In this document: positions 1 through 9,105 of the stretch, one piece after another | Position numbering within the stretch: the first letter of the stretch is position 1 | Layout: every line of letters starts with the position of its first letter | Assembly (NCBI GenBank): GCA_031553195.1 | Contig: JAVBLV010000004.1 | Coordinates: 1-64,000, forward strand | DNA: 64,000 nt | Origin: JAVBLV01 sp031553195 | Lineage (GTDB): Bacteria; Bacteroidota; Bacteroidia; Bacteroidales; P3 | Direction of reading: 5' to 3' | The notes under the pieces: generated by a model | What the model saw: only the letters and a program-made list of their open reading frames with translations | Database searches by the model: none | What the model was told of the DNA's origin: nothing | Made by a program: the position numbers and the translations under genes

Positions 1-318
1 TTTGAGTCCTGAAAATCATAACTGAATAGGATAGTAGAATAAACTATAAAATTACTGATTTTCAGCGACTTAAACAAATTAAAATGTCATTTAATTGATT
101 GATTTATAGATATTTAACATTAAAAGTAACGGACTATTGAAGATAAAGAGATGAAGGAAATAAGGAAATAGGGAATTAGATTATAAACAATCTCAAGTTA
201 GTTAGTCGACCAAAGAGAGATCAATACAATGCCCCCTTTCAGGACTGGGTTGTTAAGTTTTAATGAAATCTTATTATATCTATCCAAACAAAAACAATTA
301 ATAACCCAAATTAATCTG

Positions 319-350
319 TTGCGAAAATCCAAGTACAAAATATAAATTTG
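319..350 (+). promoter_or_regulatory. Bacteroidetes-type promoter before the DUF6624-like gene
   Basis: TAAATTTG at 343-350 matches the -7 element TAnnTTTG. A TTG at 319-321 lies 21 bases upstream as a possible -33 element. The gene start is 40 bases downstream. Confidence 0.45.
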
Positions 351-389
351 CAAAAACGTATTATTTTGTGCTTATACAAATAATAAAAA

Positions 390-1360
390 ATGAAGAAATT
401 CCTGTCAAGCATTAGTTTAAGCTTTCTATTTTTGAATGCAATGAGCCAAGGCGCAAATTATATTCCTTATTACCAATTGGTTAATAAGGCAAAATTAGCC
501 CAATGCCGGCAAAATTACGATTCTGCTCTTGTCTATTATACCAAACATTCGAAATGGTCGATTATATTTTAATTGATGATTTGCGCAGTTTTACGCAATG
601 TGCCGTTGCCATACATAACGATAGCTTGGCGTATTTTGCCATGAAGCAATGCAATAAACAAACCATTTTCTTAGGAACTATATTTCCGGAAGATTCATCT
701 TGCGAAAAATATAAAGCGACAGAACAATGGAATACTTGTACGGCTTATGAAAAAGAAAATCAAGAAATATACACGAAAAAATTTCTTACTACCCCTGCAA
801 CTATACTAAAGATATTAGATTCTTTAAAAGTTAGCGACCAAGCAGTAAGGAACAGATGGACTTGGTACCGCCGGACATTTCGTAATTCTAAAAAAACTAA
901 AACCCTATTAAGAGAATGGCGGATAGTAGATAGCAGTAATCAACGAGTGGTGGATGAGATGATTCAAAAATATGGTTTTCCTAATGAAAGAATAGGATGC
1001 CTCAATAATTATAGTTTTTATCGTGGCGGCGGTGGTATGGTGTTAGTGCATTATGACGACACCAATTTTTTCCGTAATGTTGAATATAAAGCCTTATTAG
1101 AGGGAAAATTATCTCCGGAATGTTACGCGAGAAGAGCCAATAGAATGGCTACGATTTTTAACTGGAACAAACTGCAATATACCTATTACTACTCTAATAG
1201 GCGATTTAAAAGAATGACGCTGCAAGAAAAGGCACAAGTAAATAAAAATAGATATGAAATAGGATTGCCATCAGTAGAAGAGGAGATAGTAATACAATAT
1301 AATAATCAGAAATATCGGGAATCTCAAAAGCCTAAGACAAAGGGAAAACAGAAAAAATAG
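390..1360 (+). pseudogene. DUF6624-like secreted protein, broken by a frameshift
   Basis: The first frame starts at ATG 390 with a signal peptide (MKKFLSSISLSFLFLNAMSQ) and continues with a TPR-like stretch ending NYDSALVYYTK. It then runs out of frame and stops at 572. The second frame continues the protein from about 545 (FEMVDYILIDDLRSF...) to the stop at 1360. Adding one base after the AAA at about 543-545 restores TPR-like coding across the join, so one base has been lost, or the read has an error. The C-terminal part (KYGFPNERIG..., then NKNRYEIGLPS) resembles the DUF6624-type domain also seen in the proteins at 47773-48666 and 53753-54670. Function is unknown. It stands alone, with no precursor or maturase gene beside it. 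Confidence 0.6.
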
Positions 1361-1993
1361 CCTTGAGGTAAAATATTACCAAAATAAATGATTCTTATGG
1401 AATTCTTGTTCAGACAAAAACGCTGTCTTATCTGTTTTATAACAAAATGCGCAATTTATTAGGTATAAAAGATTAACGAAAAGACCCGACAAAGATCTCA
1501 AAGGATTAGGCTATTTTGTATCCAAATAGTATTAGACAAAAATGGAATTTTATCACATTCACCTTTGTTTATAAATGATTGACTTCGTTATACTATTTCT
1601 CAATAGGAGACTTCAAACAAAATTTTGTTTTTAATGCTTCCACTACCGATTTTTTAACGCTACCCGTCGCAGGCCAGTATTAGGTTCTATATTATTTAGT
1701 TGTATAGTTCTTTATACGCCGTGCGCAGCAATCCTTATCGAGGATTTCCGTTCAAATGAAGTCGTTAAGCGAAATGCATTTAAATCCTTAAGCCGTTTTT
1801 GGTTCCTCGTAACTTTTTGAGGTTTCAAAAAACAAGAAAAAAACGATTTTATTAATTTTAAAATGCTTTATTTTAGAAATTTACATGGTTTGGCAGCGTA
1901 GAGGAGAAATTTATTACTTTAATACACAAATATTTAGATTTTTTTTCTCCAGTCGAAACTACGCTTCGCGGAAACTTTCTAATGTGATAAAAA
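1361..1993. other. Intergenic stretch without a convincing gene
   Basis: About 630 bases between the frameshifted gene and the end of thiC. A short open frame at 1885-2067 has no family resemblance and runs into thiC. I see no clear promoter, RNA or repeat here. Confidence 0.5.
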
Positions 1994-3706
1994 TCAATTT
2001 ATTATCTTATTTTCTTTTTCGATGCACTGCTTTACGTCTTTTGATATGCGCATGGCGCAGAAATTAGGGCCGCACATAGTGCAATAAGCAGAATCCTCCT
2101 CGTGACCTTTGTGTCGTAATTTAAAATATTCCAACGCCCTTTCGGGATCCAGAGATAAATTGAACTGGTCTTTCCAACGGAAATCAAACCGTGCTTTGCT
2201 CAATGCGTTATCGCGGATTTGCGCACCCGGATGATTTTTTGCCAAGTCAGAGGCATGGGCGGCAATTTTATAGGTCACCACGCCATTGCGGACATCTTCT
2301 TTGTCGGGAAGTCCCAGATGTTCTTTCGGCGTGACATAACAAAGCATAGCGGTTCCATACCATCCGATTAGAGCGGCGCCTATTCCGGAAGTGATATGAT
2401 CATAACCCGGCGCAATATCAGTAACCAAAGGACCTAATGTGTAAAAAGGAGCTTCGTGGCAATAAGTCAATTGTTTATCCATATTTTCCTTTATTTTATG
2501 AAGCGGCACATGCCCGGGACCTTCAATCATAACTTGTACATGGCGCTCCCATGCCAGCGTCGTCAATTCCCCCAAAACCTCAAGTTCGCCGAATTGAGCC
2601 GCATCATTGGCGTCGTCGATCGAACCCGGACGTAAACCGTCGCCTAAAGAAACGCCTACGTCGTAAGCGCTAAGAATTTCACAGATTTCTTCGAAATGCG
2701 TATATAAAAAATTTTCTTGCTTGTTTGCCAACATCCATTTGGCCATAATAGAGCCCCCCCGCGAAACGATTCCCGTCCGGCGTTTTGCCGCCAAAGGAAC
2801 ATGTTTTTGCAACAATCCGGCATGAATTGTAAAATAGTCGACTCCTTGTTCGCATTGTTCTATTAAAGTATCTCTGTATAGTTCCCAAGTCAGGTCTTCG
2901 GCTATTCCATTTACTTTCTCCAAGCTCTGGTAAATAGGCACTGTTCCCATCGGAGTCGGGCAGTTACGGATAATCCATTCCCTGGTTTCATGAATATTGG
3001 GACCCGTGGATAAGTCCATTAACGTGTCTCCGCCCCAATAACAACTCCAAACCGCTTTTTCTACCTCTTCTTCAATTCCTGAGGATGTGGCGGAATTTCC
3101 GATATTGGTGTTTATTTTCACAAGAAAATTCCGTCCTATAATCATAGGTTCCGCTTCGGGATGATTGATATTGGCGGGAATAATAGCCCGGCCGGCGGCA
3201 ATTTCTTGACGGACAAATTCGGGAGTGATATGCGTTTTAATGTTGGAATCTTCCAGTTGTTGATTTTCGCGAATGGCGACATACTCCATTTCGGGAGTAA
3301 TGATTCCGTTGCGCGCATAATAAAGCTGAGTAATTCCATGTCCCTTTTTTGCCCTGTAAGGCAAATGATTATGTTCAAAACGCAAATGATCCAAACTTTT
3401 ATCATTCAGGCGCATTTGTCCGTACTCCGAACTTACCTGAGGAAGTTTTTCCGCATCGCTGCGTTTTTCGATCCATGTTTCCCTGAAACGGGGAAGGCCT
3501 TTCTTCAGATCTACCTCTTGATCCGGATCTGTAAAAGGGCCGCTGGTATCATATACTATTACCGGATCATTCTTATAATGAACAGATTGTCCGTCTTCAA
3601 TCTTTACAGTATCCGTTAAATTTATTTTCCTCATAGGAACTCTTATTTCAGGATAAAGGGTTCCTGATAGATATATTTTCTCCGAATTCGGATAGGTTCT
3701 TTTCAT
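1994..3706 (-). CDS. thiC: Phosphomethylpyrimidine synthase ThiC
   Basis: ThiC converts aminoimidazole ribotide to hydroxymethylpyrimidine phosphate, the pyrimidine half of thiamine, using a [4Fe-4S] cluster and S-adenosylmethionine. The 570-residue protein carries the family's C-terminal cluster motif CX2CX4C (Cys542, 545, 550) and long conserved blocks such as MIEGPGHVPLHKI and GPLVTDIAPGYDHIT. The length is slightly below many bacterial ThiC proteins. The ATG at 3706 opens the expected N-terminus. No other thi gene lies in the window, and I found no TPP-riboswitch pattern in the 260 bases upstream, so its control is not visible. Confidence 0.97.
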   Translation of the reverse strand: MKRTYPNSEKIYLSGTLYPEIRVPMRKINLTDTVKIEDGQSVHYKNDPVIVYDTSGPFTDPDQEVDLKKGLPRFRETWIEKRSDAEKLPQVSSEYGQMRLNDKSLDHLRFEHNHLPYRAKKGHGITQLYYARNGIITPEMEYVAIRENQQLEDSNIKTHITPEFVRQEIAAGRAIIPANINHPEAEPMIIGRNFLVKINTNIGNSATSSGIEEEVEKAVWSCYWGGDTLMDLSTGPNIHETREWIIRNCPTPMGTVPIYQSLEKVNGIAEDLTWELYRDTLIEQCEQGVDYFTIHAGLLQKHVPLAAKRRTGIVSRGGSIMAKWMLANKQENFLYTHFEEICEILSAYDVGVSLGDGLRPGSIDDANDAAQFGELEVLGELTTLAWERHVQVMIEGPGHVPLHKIKENMDKQLTYCHEAPFYTLGPLVTDIAPGYDHITSGIGAALIGWYGTAMLCYVTPKEHLGLPDKEDVRNGVVTYKIAAHASDLAKNHPGAQIRDNALSKARFDFRWKDQFNLSLDPERALEYFKLRHKGHEEDSAYCTMCGPNFCAMRISKDVKQCIEKENKIIN

Positions 3707-3721
3707 GTGTTTAAAATTTAT

Positions 3722-3775
3722 AAGCCCCTCTAAATCTCCCTCCCCTCTTTAATTCTCCCCTCAAGGGAGATTAAT
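3722..3775. repeat. C/T-rich REP-like intergenic inverted repeat
   Basis: Short pyrimidine-rich sequence with a CTCCCCT...AGGGAG inverted pair between purD and thiC. Similar AGCCCCCTAAATC / CCCTTTGGGG-type pieces recur at about 34681-34715, 38217-38345, 39066-39195 and 61045-61080. Confidence 0.45.
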
Positions 3776-3971
3776 CGGATTTTCTTATTTGTTTGGGAGA
3801 CTTGGCTGACGCGCGCCTTTATTCATTCGCATTGGAGCGCCAAAGGCTCATGATTATTTCATGTGTTTATTTTTTATTTGATCGTTTATTCATGGCGTGG
3901 CTTAAAATCACTACCTGGATAATTAATTGAAAAATGATTTTTTGAAATAGGCTATAAACCATCAGCGCCCA

Positions 3972-5252
3972 TTAGTAAAGCAAGTCTTTTCCTATGTCGA
4001 GCCGGTAGTATTTTCCTTCGAACCGGATCCGCTCCATATTTTCGTAACTTTTTTGCAAAGCATCTTGCAACGTATCAGCTAAAGAAGTAATAGCGAGTAC
4101 TCTGCCTCCATTTGTAAGTAAATGATCTTTTTCGTCCACTCTCGTTCCCGCATGGAAAACCAAGCTGTCTTTTATTTCTTCAAGTCCTGTAATTTGTTTT
4201 CCTGTCGGATAGGATTCCGGATAACCTTTGGATACGGCCATTATGCATGCAGCGTATTTCGGACTTATTTTTAACTCTTTTTCAGAAAGAGTTCCTTTGG
4301 CTACGCCTTCGAATAAGTCCAGAATATCCGATTCTATTCTAGGAAAAACGGATTCTGTTTCGGGATCTCCCATCCGGACATTATACTCAATCACAAACGG
4401 ATTCCCCTCCACATTCATCAATCCGATAAAAAGAAAACCTTTATATAAAATGTTCTCTGCTTTTAACCCGTTGATTGTCGGAATGATGATTTGCTCTTCC
4501 ACTTTTTCCATGAAAGCCTCGCCGGCAAATGGAACCGGGCTAACCGAGCCCATTCCGCCCGTATTTAATCCGGTATCTGCGTTCCCGATACGTTTGTAAT
4601 CCTTGGCGGCAGGCAATACTTTATAATTTTCACCATCTGTCAGGACAAAAACGGATAATTCAATTCCTTGCAAGTATTCTTCAATTATGACTTTATCCGA
4701 AGCCTTTCCGAATTTTCTTGTTTTTAATATATCCGTTAATTCGTTTTTCGCATTTGCAAGGTTCGGGCAAATAACGACTCCCTTTCCGGCAGCCAATCCA
4801 TCCGCTTTTAAAACGTAGGGAGACGTTAGTTGTTTCAGATATTCAATTCCTTGTTTCAAAGAGGCTTGCGTAAACGTTTTATAGCGCGCAGTAGGAATAT
4901 GATATTTTTGCATGAACGTTTTTGCAAAATCCTTGCTTCCTTCAAGTAAAGCTCCGTCTTTGGATGGACCAATAACGGAAATATTCTTCAACGCTTCGTC
5001 GCCGGTAAAAAAATCAACGATTCCTTCTACTAAAGGAATTTCGGGCCCTACGACCAACATATCGATATTTTTTTCCAGAACAAATTGCTTGAGTTTCTGA
5101 AAATCGGAAACCCCAATCGGAACGTTTATTCCGTACGAAGCCATTCCCGGATTGCCGGGAGCAATATACAATTTTGTCAAATTAGCGCTTTGCGATATTT
5201 TCCATGCTATGGCATGTTCCCTACCGCCGGAACCTAAAAGTAAAACATTCAT
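3972..5252 (-). CDS. purD: Phosphoribosylamine-glycine ligase (GARS)
   Basis: PurD joins glycine to 5-phosphoribosylamine with ATP, the second step of de novo purine synthesis. The 426 residues match the usual family length. The N-terminus has the VLLLGSGGREHA nucleotide-binding block. The ATP-grasp region includes KADGLAAGKGVV and the metal-site block VRMGDPETE. It is a monofunctional enzyme, not fused to purM or purN. It is transcribed toward thiC but separated from it by 265 bases, so co-transcription is uncertain. Confidence 0.97.
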   Translation of the reverse strand: MNVLLLGSGGREHAIAWKISQSANLTKLYIAPGNPGMASYGINVPIGVSDFQKLKQFVLEKNIDMLVVGPEIPLVEGIVDFFTGDEALKNISVIGPSKDGALLEGSKDFAKTFMQKYHIPTARYKTFTQASLKQGIEYLKQLTSPYVLKADGLAAGKGVVICPNLANAKNELTDILKTRKFGKASDKVIIEEYLQGIELSVFVLTDGENYKVLPAAKDYKRIGNADTGLNTGGMGSVSPVPFAGEAFMEKVEEQIIIPTINGLKAENILYKGFLFIGLMNVEGNPFVIEYNVRMGDPETESVFPRIESDILDLFEGVAKGTLSEKELKISPKYAACIMAVSKGYPESYPTGKQITGLEEIKDSLVFHAGTRVDEKDHLLTNGGRVLAITSLADTLQDALQKSYENMERIRFEGKYYRLDIGKDLLY

Positions 5253-5326
5253 TGTCTTTAATATTATAAGGAAAGATATTCTTTTACGATCTCTTTTAGA
5301 ATAAAGAACCGAACAGAATCAGATTA

Positions 5327-5334
5327 CAAAAATA
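5327..5334 (-). promoter_or_regulatory. Possible -7 element upstream of purD
   Basis: On the minus strand TATTTTTG fits TAnnTTTG about 75 bases before the purD start. No good -33 element lies at the right distance, so this is weak. Confidence 0.3.
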
Positions 5335-5451
5335 CAACTTTCTGCAGGATTATTTTCGTCGTCATGTCAGGCGAGCGAGGCATGGGCAGTCGAAGCATCT
5401 GTTTCATTCATGTGACAATTTAAAATCTACCCTTTTAAATACGAATTTTTA

Positions 5452-5613
5452 TCTTGGTCATTTGAATTTTTATGGAAAAGATTTTGAGAGATAAAAATAG
5501 CGAGTTTGCAGACGGGGTTTTTCAAGAATAGTAGCGCTATTTGGTAAAAATTCCAACAAAAAAGAGCATTTTTAAACTCAGGATACTTCTGAAGAAATTT
5601 TTATACAACCTAT
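5452..5613 (-). repeat. MITE-like repeat, copy 1 (inverted, degenerate ends)
   Basis: About 160 bases closely match, in reverse orientation, the copies at 10496-10657 and 12559-12720. Shared core strings include TTTTTCAAGAATAGTAG and GCGCTATTTGGTAAAAATTCC. The terminal repeats have decayed here: only TTTTTATGGAAAAG survives on one side. Confidence 0.75.
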
Positions 5614-5619
5614 TGATTT

Positions 5620-6597
5620 TCATCGTATTTTATTTTGTTCTTTAAACCAGTTTAGGGTATCCTCAATTGTATCTTCGAGAGGCGTTTGAGGTAAATTAAG
5701 TTCATTTATCGCTTTTTGAGAAGCATAATATTCCCGGATGCAGAGTAGGTTCAAATTCCGTTTAGTGAAAGAAACTTTTATTCCCAGCATTTGAAAAAGA
5801 TCGCCGACATATCCGATTCCATAAAGCAAAAAAGACGGAAGTATAATTACCCATTGTTTATACCCCCCTATGCGTTTCTGCAAATAAAAGAATTCTTTAA
5901 AACTTATATTTTTGTTGCCCAGCAAGTAACGTTCTCCGCTTTTGCCCATAGTAAGCGCATTGCATGCGGCAATGGCGACATCTTTTACATGAATAAAGTT
6001 TTTCCCGCCTTGGGGAAGAAACAAAACAGGCGTTTTATACCCCATCAAAACGAGGGTTCCGGAACTGGGCTTTATGTCGTGAGGCCCTAACATAAAAGTC
6101 GGATTCAGAATAATAATATCCAGGTTTTGCTTCTTAGACAGCAGAAATATTTCCGTTTCTCGTTTACTTCTGGCATAATATGATTTGGAAAAAGGAAGAG
6201 AAAAGGGAATCGATTCGTCGGCAGGACGATCCTTGGTTCCATTTCCAATAGTATTGGCCGAACTTATATGGATAAATCTTCGAACGCCGCAATCTTTGCC
6301 GGTTTGAAAGACATTTTTTGTCCCTTCGAAATTACTTTTCTGATAATCGGAATAGTGTAAAAGATTTTGCTCAGTGGTTGCGGCAACATGTATTATTGCA
6401 CTACACCCCTGCATGGCCGGCTGTAAACCGTTTTTTTGCGTAATATCTCCAACAAATAGTCTAAGATTCGGATGTTCGATCCGAACCTTTTGAATATCCC
6501 TGACTAAAGCATGTACAAAATAGCCCCTGTCCAGGAGTTCTCTTACAACATTATTCCCTAAAAGCCCTGTAATGCCGGTAACAAATATTGAATCCAT
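5620..6597 (-). CDS. NAD-dependent epimerase/dehydratase (extended SDR)
   Basis: An extended short-chain dehydrogenase/reductase of 325 residues. The N-terminal Rossmann motif TGITGLLGNN (TGxxGxxG) binds NAD(P). The catalytic YxxxK is visible as YYARSK around residues 140-145, with an upstream HISSAN block that supplies the usual Ser. The closest general match is the dihydroflavonol-4-reductase/3-beta-hydroxysteroid-dehydrogenase-like branch. The substrate cannot be read from sequence. Its start codon overlaps the stop of the upstream gene by one base (TAATG), so the two are translationally coupled. Confidence 0.85.
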   Translation of the reverse strand: MDSIFVTGITGLLGNNVVRELLDRGYFVHALVRDIQKVRIEHPNLRLFVGDITQKNGLQPAMQGCSAIIHVAATTEQNLLHYSDYQKSNFEGTKNVFQTGKDCGVRRFIHISSANTIGNGTKDRPADESIPFSLPFSKSYYARSKRETEIFLLSKKQNLDIIILNPTFMLGPHDIKPSSGTLVLMGYKTPVLFLPQGGKNFIHVKDVAIAACNALTMGKSGERYLLGNKNISFKEFFYLQKRIGGYKQWVIILPSFLLYGIGYVGDLFQMLGIKVSFTKRNLNLLCIREYYASQKAINELNLPQTPLEDTIEDTLNWFKEQNKIR

Positions 6598-7307
6598 TAA
6601 AACATAAATAATACAAAAAGATTTAATCCGCCTATATTTTGGAGTTCAGAATCGTAGGAAGAATAAAAAGTATTAATTGCCGCCATTTGGAGTTCATACC
6701 CTAATCCAATATTAATAAACGACTGATCTCCGCTCTTTATGCTAACTCCTACTGATGGATTAAACATAAATCCGTTGCCGTTTCTATATTCAAAGACATT
6801 GAGAGCATATCCGATATTTGACGTAAGGAATGGCGATACTTTTGCATCTAAAAATCTAACCATAAAATGGACAAAAATGGGAATGCCAATACAAGAAGGA
6901 TCTTCATAATAAAGCCTTGCGCCAAGACCAAGTCCCATAGAAAAATAAGGATTAAACTTATATTCGCTGATTACGTTTATTCTTAAGTTATTGATCCCGT
7001 ACTCTCCTATTCCTACTCCGTATCCGAATTCAATACCTCCCTGAAAATTCGCCAGATGATTTATATCTGCCGACTTTTTTTCTGAATTAATTGAAGCGCA
7101 TTCCATTATTCCTTCAATTCCGGGGATATTAAAAATAGAAGACGATTCTTTATTATTATTTTCGATTTCCGGTTTTAACAATCCGTCCGAGGCAGACTCA
7201 ATAACTTCTTGAAATAATTTGTCATTTATTGTATCTTGAATATTTTTTTGAGCAAATACAAATGAATAACTCAATAGGAGAACTAGAATCAAAATGTTTT
7301 TTTGCAT
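6597..7307 (-). CDS. Small outer-membrane beta-barrel-like protein
   Basis: 236 residues starting with a signal peptide (MQKNILILVLLLSYSFVFAQ). After a linker of about 70 polar residues the rest alternates hydrophobic and polar residues with many Gly and aromatic residues (GIEFGYGVGIGEYGIN, YFSMGLGLGARLYYED). It ends in a Phe (FVLFMF), all typical of an eight-stranded porin-like barrel. No enzyme motif is present. It overlaps its downstream neighbour by one base and is overlapped by one base by the upstream PAP2 gene, so obg, PAP2, this gene and the SDR gene probably form one operon. Confidence 0.7.
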   Translation of the reverse strand: MQKNILILVLLLSYSFVFAQKNIQDTINDKLFQEVIESASDGLLKPEIENNNKESSSIFNIPGIEGIMECASINSEKKSADINHLANFQGGIEFGYGVGIGEYGINNLRINVISEYKFNPYFSMGLGLGARLYYEDPSCIGIPIFVHFMVRFLDAKVSPFLTSNIGYALNVFEYRNGNGFMFNPSVGVSIKSGDQSFINIGLGYELQMAAINTFYSSYDSELQNIGGLNLFVLFMF

Positions 7308-7888
7308 TATTTGAGATCCGGATTTCGTAGTTTAATTTTAGAATATTGCTTCATATTCATATATAGCCAATAAACTACGGAACCTATCCCAATTCCTAAA
7401 ATAGCTCCGCAAATAACATCTCCGGGATAGTGCACGCCTAAATAAGGCCGGCTATAGGACACAAGAACAGCCCAAAAAAGAATCAAAAAGGGGAAAAACT
7501 TTACTTTCTTATAAATTAACGCTAAAAAAGTAGCCAATGCAAAACTATTGGCCGCATGCGAAGAAACAAAGCCGTACTTCCCCCCGCAATGCCCGTCGAA
7601 TAATCGTACGTTTTCCAGAACATGACAAGGACGCAGGCGAAAGAAAATTTCTTTAAAACAAAGTACGGATAACCTGTCGGCCAATAAAATGCAAAGTCCG
7701 ATGCCTAATATAACCATCCAACATGCTTTTTTCTCCCTTGGCAGAACAATAAAAAAGAACGCGGCAACTAAGACGACAGCAAAAAACCAAGCCTGACTTA
7801 ATGTCCAGAAAATAACGTCGCTTAGGGCGTTATGCGTTCCGTTGATCCAATAAAAAACTTGCGTGTCGAGGGCCTCTAGTTTATCCAT
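7307..7888 (-). CDS. PAP2-family membrane phosphatase
   Basis: Integral membrane lipid phosphatase of 193 residues. The three PAP2 signature blocks are present in order: KX6RP (KEIFFRLRP), SSHAANSF with the catalytic His, and RPYLGVHYPGD with the nucleophile-site His. Several hydrophobic helices surround them. The family removes phosphate from phosphatidate, undecaprenyl pyrophosphate or phosphatidylglycerophosphate; which of these applies here is unclear. The gene overlaps the end of obg by eight bases and the following barrel gene by one. Confidence 0.9.
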   Translation of the reverse strand: MDKLEALDTQVFYWINGTHNALSDVIFWTLSQAWFFAVVLVAAFFFIVLPREKKACWMVILGIGLCILLADRLSVLCFKEIFFRLRPCHVLENVRLFDGHCGGKYGFVSSHAANSFALATFLALIYKKVKFFPFLILFWAVLVSYSRPYLGVHYPGDVICGAILGIGIGSVVYWLYMNMKQYSKIKLRNPDLK

Positions 7889-8882
7889 TATCTTCTTCGT
7901 TAAGCGTTTGCCAAATAAGATCTTTAAGCGCTGTAATGCCCATCCCGCTTACCGAACTAATAAAAACAGGTTTGATCTTTTTAGGCAGGCTTTTTTTCAT
8001 TTGCTCAAGCATAATTTCATCGAGCATATCGCATTTGGTGATCACTAAAATACGTTTTTTATCCAGTAATTCAGGATTATACAATTCCAACTCGTTCAGA
8101 AGGATATTGTATTCTTCCATAATATCATCCGCATCGCAAGCTACCAAAAATAAAAGGACGGCATTTCGTTCGATATGACGTAAAAATCGTAGTCCCAACC
8201 CCTTCCCTTCGGAAGCGCCTTTGATGATTCCGGGAATGTCGGACATGACAAAAGATTTATAGTCTCTGTAGGAAACGATTCCTAAATTAGGAACCAAAGT
8301 AGTAAAGGGATAATCGGCAATTTCCGGTTTGGCCGCGGACATTACAGACAAAAGCGTGGACTTCCCTGCATTGGGAAATCCGACCAATCCCACGTCGGCC
8401 AATAATTTAAGTTCTAATATCATCCACTCCATTAGACCCGGTTCTCCGGGCTGAGCATAACGTGGAGTCCGGTTGGTAGCCGATTTGAAATGATCGTTCC
8501 CTAACCCGCCGCGTCCGCCGGGAGCAATAATAATTTCCTGCCCGTCTTCTATAATCTCGCAAAGCGTTTCGAATGTATCCGCATTTTTGCAAACAGTTCC
8601 CAACGGGACATCCAGGTAAACGTCTTTTCCATTTGCTCCATGCTTTAGGTTTCCGGAGCCGCTCTGCCCGTCTTCGGCAATAACATGTTTGGTATATTTA
8701 AGGTGAAGAAGCGTCCACAATTGTTTATTTCCCCGTAGGATAATATGTCCGCCGCGTCCGCCGTCCCCGCCGTCGGGGCCGGCTTTAGGATTGCCCCGTA
8801 TTCGTAAAAGATGCGCAGACCCGCTGCCGCCCTTTCCCGAACGGCAACAAATTTTTACATAATCAATGAAATTCGAATTCAA
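7881..8882 (-). CDS. obg: GTPase Obg (ribosome-assembly GTPase)
   Basis: Obg acts in 50S-subunit maturation and the stringent response. The glycine-rich Obg domain (GGDGGRGGH, GSGNLKHGANG) fills roughly residues 1-155. The G domain follows, with GFPNAGKST (P-loop), a DIPG block and TKCD (NKxD equivalent). I chose the TTG at 8882 because it gives MNSNFIDYVKICCRSGKGG, the standard family N-terminus; no ATG is available nearby. An upstream TTG at 8957 would add 25 unsupported residues. Length is 333 residues. It heads a likely four-gene operon. Confidence 0.95.
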   Translation of the reverse strand: MNSNFIDYVKICCRSGKGGSGSAHLLRIRGNPKAGPDGGDGGRGGHIILRGNKQLWTLLHLKYTKHVIAEDGQSGSGNLKHGANGKDVYLDVPLGTVCKNADTFETLCEIIEDGQEIIIAPGGRGGLGNDHFKSATNRTPRYAQPGEPGLMEWMILELKLLADVGLVGFPNAGKSTLLSVMSAAKPEIADYPFTTLVPNLGIVSYRDYKSFVMSDIPGIIKGASEGKGLGLRFLRHIERNAVLLFLVACDADDIMEEYNILLNELELYNPELLDKKRILVITKCDMLDEIMLEQMKKSLPKKIKPVFISSVSGMGITALKDLIWQTLNEEDNG

Positions 8883-8977
8883 ATTGAAATAATTTTTGAT
8901 TTTAGCCTGCCAGCCGATATCAGATTTAATTCTTGTACTAACTGTCAAGAAACTCAAACAAGACAGGCAAGAGATTG

Positions 8978-8985
8978 CAAAATTA
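8978..8985 (-). promoter_or_regulatory. Candidate -7 element upstream of obg
   Basis: Minus-strand TAATTTTG matches TAnnTTTG and would start transcription about 90 bases before the chosen TTG start. A -33 element at normal spacing is not obvious. Confidence 0.4.
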
Positions 8986-9105
8986 GAATTTTTATTTCAA
9001 ATTTCTTATTGCAATTCTATAATTATGATTTTTAGCTATGTATATGATTCAGCCTCGTAGGTTTAAGTCCTGCGAGGCTGAATTACATAGAGAGATGCTA
9101 TTTTA

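Noticed and set aside
3707..3971. TPP riboswitch upstream of thiC
   Set aside because: The conserved CTGAGA and ACCC-TTGAA-CCTGAT blocks are not present on the minus strand.
8883..8957. Longer obg start at TTG 8957
   Set aside because: It adds 25 residues not seen in the family; TTG 8882 gives the normal N-terminus.
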